A stretch of 42,873 bases of DNA from Kordia jejudonensis (GTDB lineage: Bacteria; Bacteroidota; Bacteroidia; Flavobacteriales; Flavobacteriaceae): positions 1 through 42,873 of the forward strand of contig NZ_LBMG01000050.1 of the NCBI RefSeq assembly GCF_001005315.1, given 5' to 3'. A model generated the notes under the pieces. That model made no database searches, had not been told where the DNA came from, and saw only the letters and a program-made list of their open reading frames with translations. The position numbers and the translations under genes are program-made. Shown piece by piece: positions 42,841 to 42,873 of the stretch (position 1 is the first letter of the stretch; each line of letters begins with the position of its first letter).

Positions 42841-42873
42841 GAATTGTACTTCCCTAAATAGAGTTGACCGTTT

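Noticed and set aside
1-42873. tRNA, rRNA, riboswitch or phage genes
   Set aside because: No cloverleaf with CCA-type ends, no rRNA-like blocks, no known riboswitch core and no capsid, tail, integrase or terminase signatures were found on reading both strands.

Overview
The window is low-GC DNA from a member of the Bacteroidota, almost certainly a marine-type Flavobacteriaceae. The evidence is: type IX secretion (T9SS) type A and type B C-terminal sorting domains on three large secreted proteins; lipoprotein signals ending in FSC; little use of Shine-Dalgarno sites; and Bacteroidota-type -7 boxes (TAnnTTTG) upstream of many genes. A Kordia-like genus would fit, but the sequence alone does not prove it. 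No rRNA, tRNA, CRISPR array, transposase or integrase was seen.

Left part (1-7.2 kb): the 3' end of an unrecognised gene, a startless lipoprotein remnant, a class I methyltransferase, a secreted T9SS protein, and a VapBC50-like PIN toxin/excisionase-type antitoxin pair with a perfect 12-bp inverted repeat over its start. Middle part (5.1-21.1 kb): a dispersed candidate exopolysaccharide (EPS) locus. It comprises a TPR/outer-membrane-barrel protein, a MOP-type flippase, a GT4 glycosyltransferase, a three-gene overlapping operon (1026-aa GT-C-like membrane protein, secreted Ig-like protein, membrane-anchored GH5-like hydrolase), a response regulator fused to a GT2 glycosyltransferase, and a degenerate half-GT2. 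The part list resembles Pel-type synthesis and export, but the regulator and membrane components differ. Four promoters (T9SS protein, flippase, GT4, REC-GT2) share an upstream element TTC(G/A)TC placed 58-59 bp before the -7 box, which suggests one activator controls them.

Inside the EPS locus lies a 3-kb accessory island (10.3-13.2 kb): a RES-Xre toxin-antitoxin pair, a SymE-like small toxin divergent from an XRE regulator with repeated ATATGAC operators, and an Abi-family HEPN protein.

Right part (21.2-39.2 kb) is mostly core and surface genes: rsmI, a 1356-aa DUF11-type T9SS protein, a conserved acidic protein, tdk-alr, mscL, asd, a DoxX-like protein, a prolyl oligopeptidase lipoprotein, an orphan ABC ATPase, and a di-heme lipoprotein followed by an FG-GAP/ASPIC-UnbV T9SS protein. 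Several genes are separated by clear intrinsic terminators.

The end (39.2-42.8 kb) holds two overlapping genes for P-loop ATPases. Their promoter carries an 18-bp perfect palindrome, and near-identical terminator hairpins bracket them. The second ATPase has a much more AT-rich TPR half. This is the best candidate here for an undescribed conflict or signalling system. Dispersed composite palindromic repeats (modules TTCCTGCG/GGCAGGAA, CTGAA/TTCAG, TTCCGCA/TGCGGAA) occupy many of the intergenic spaces.
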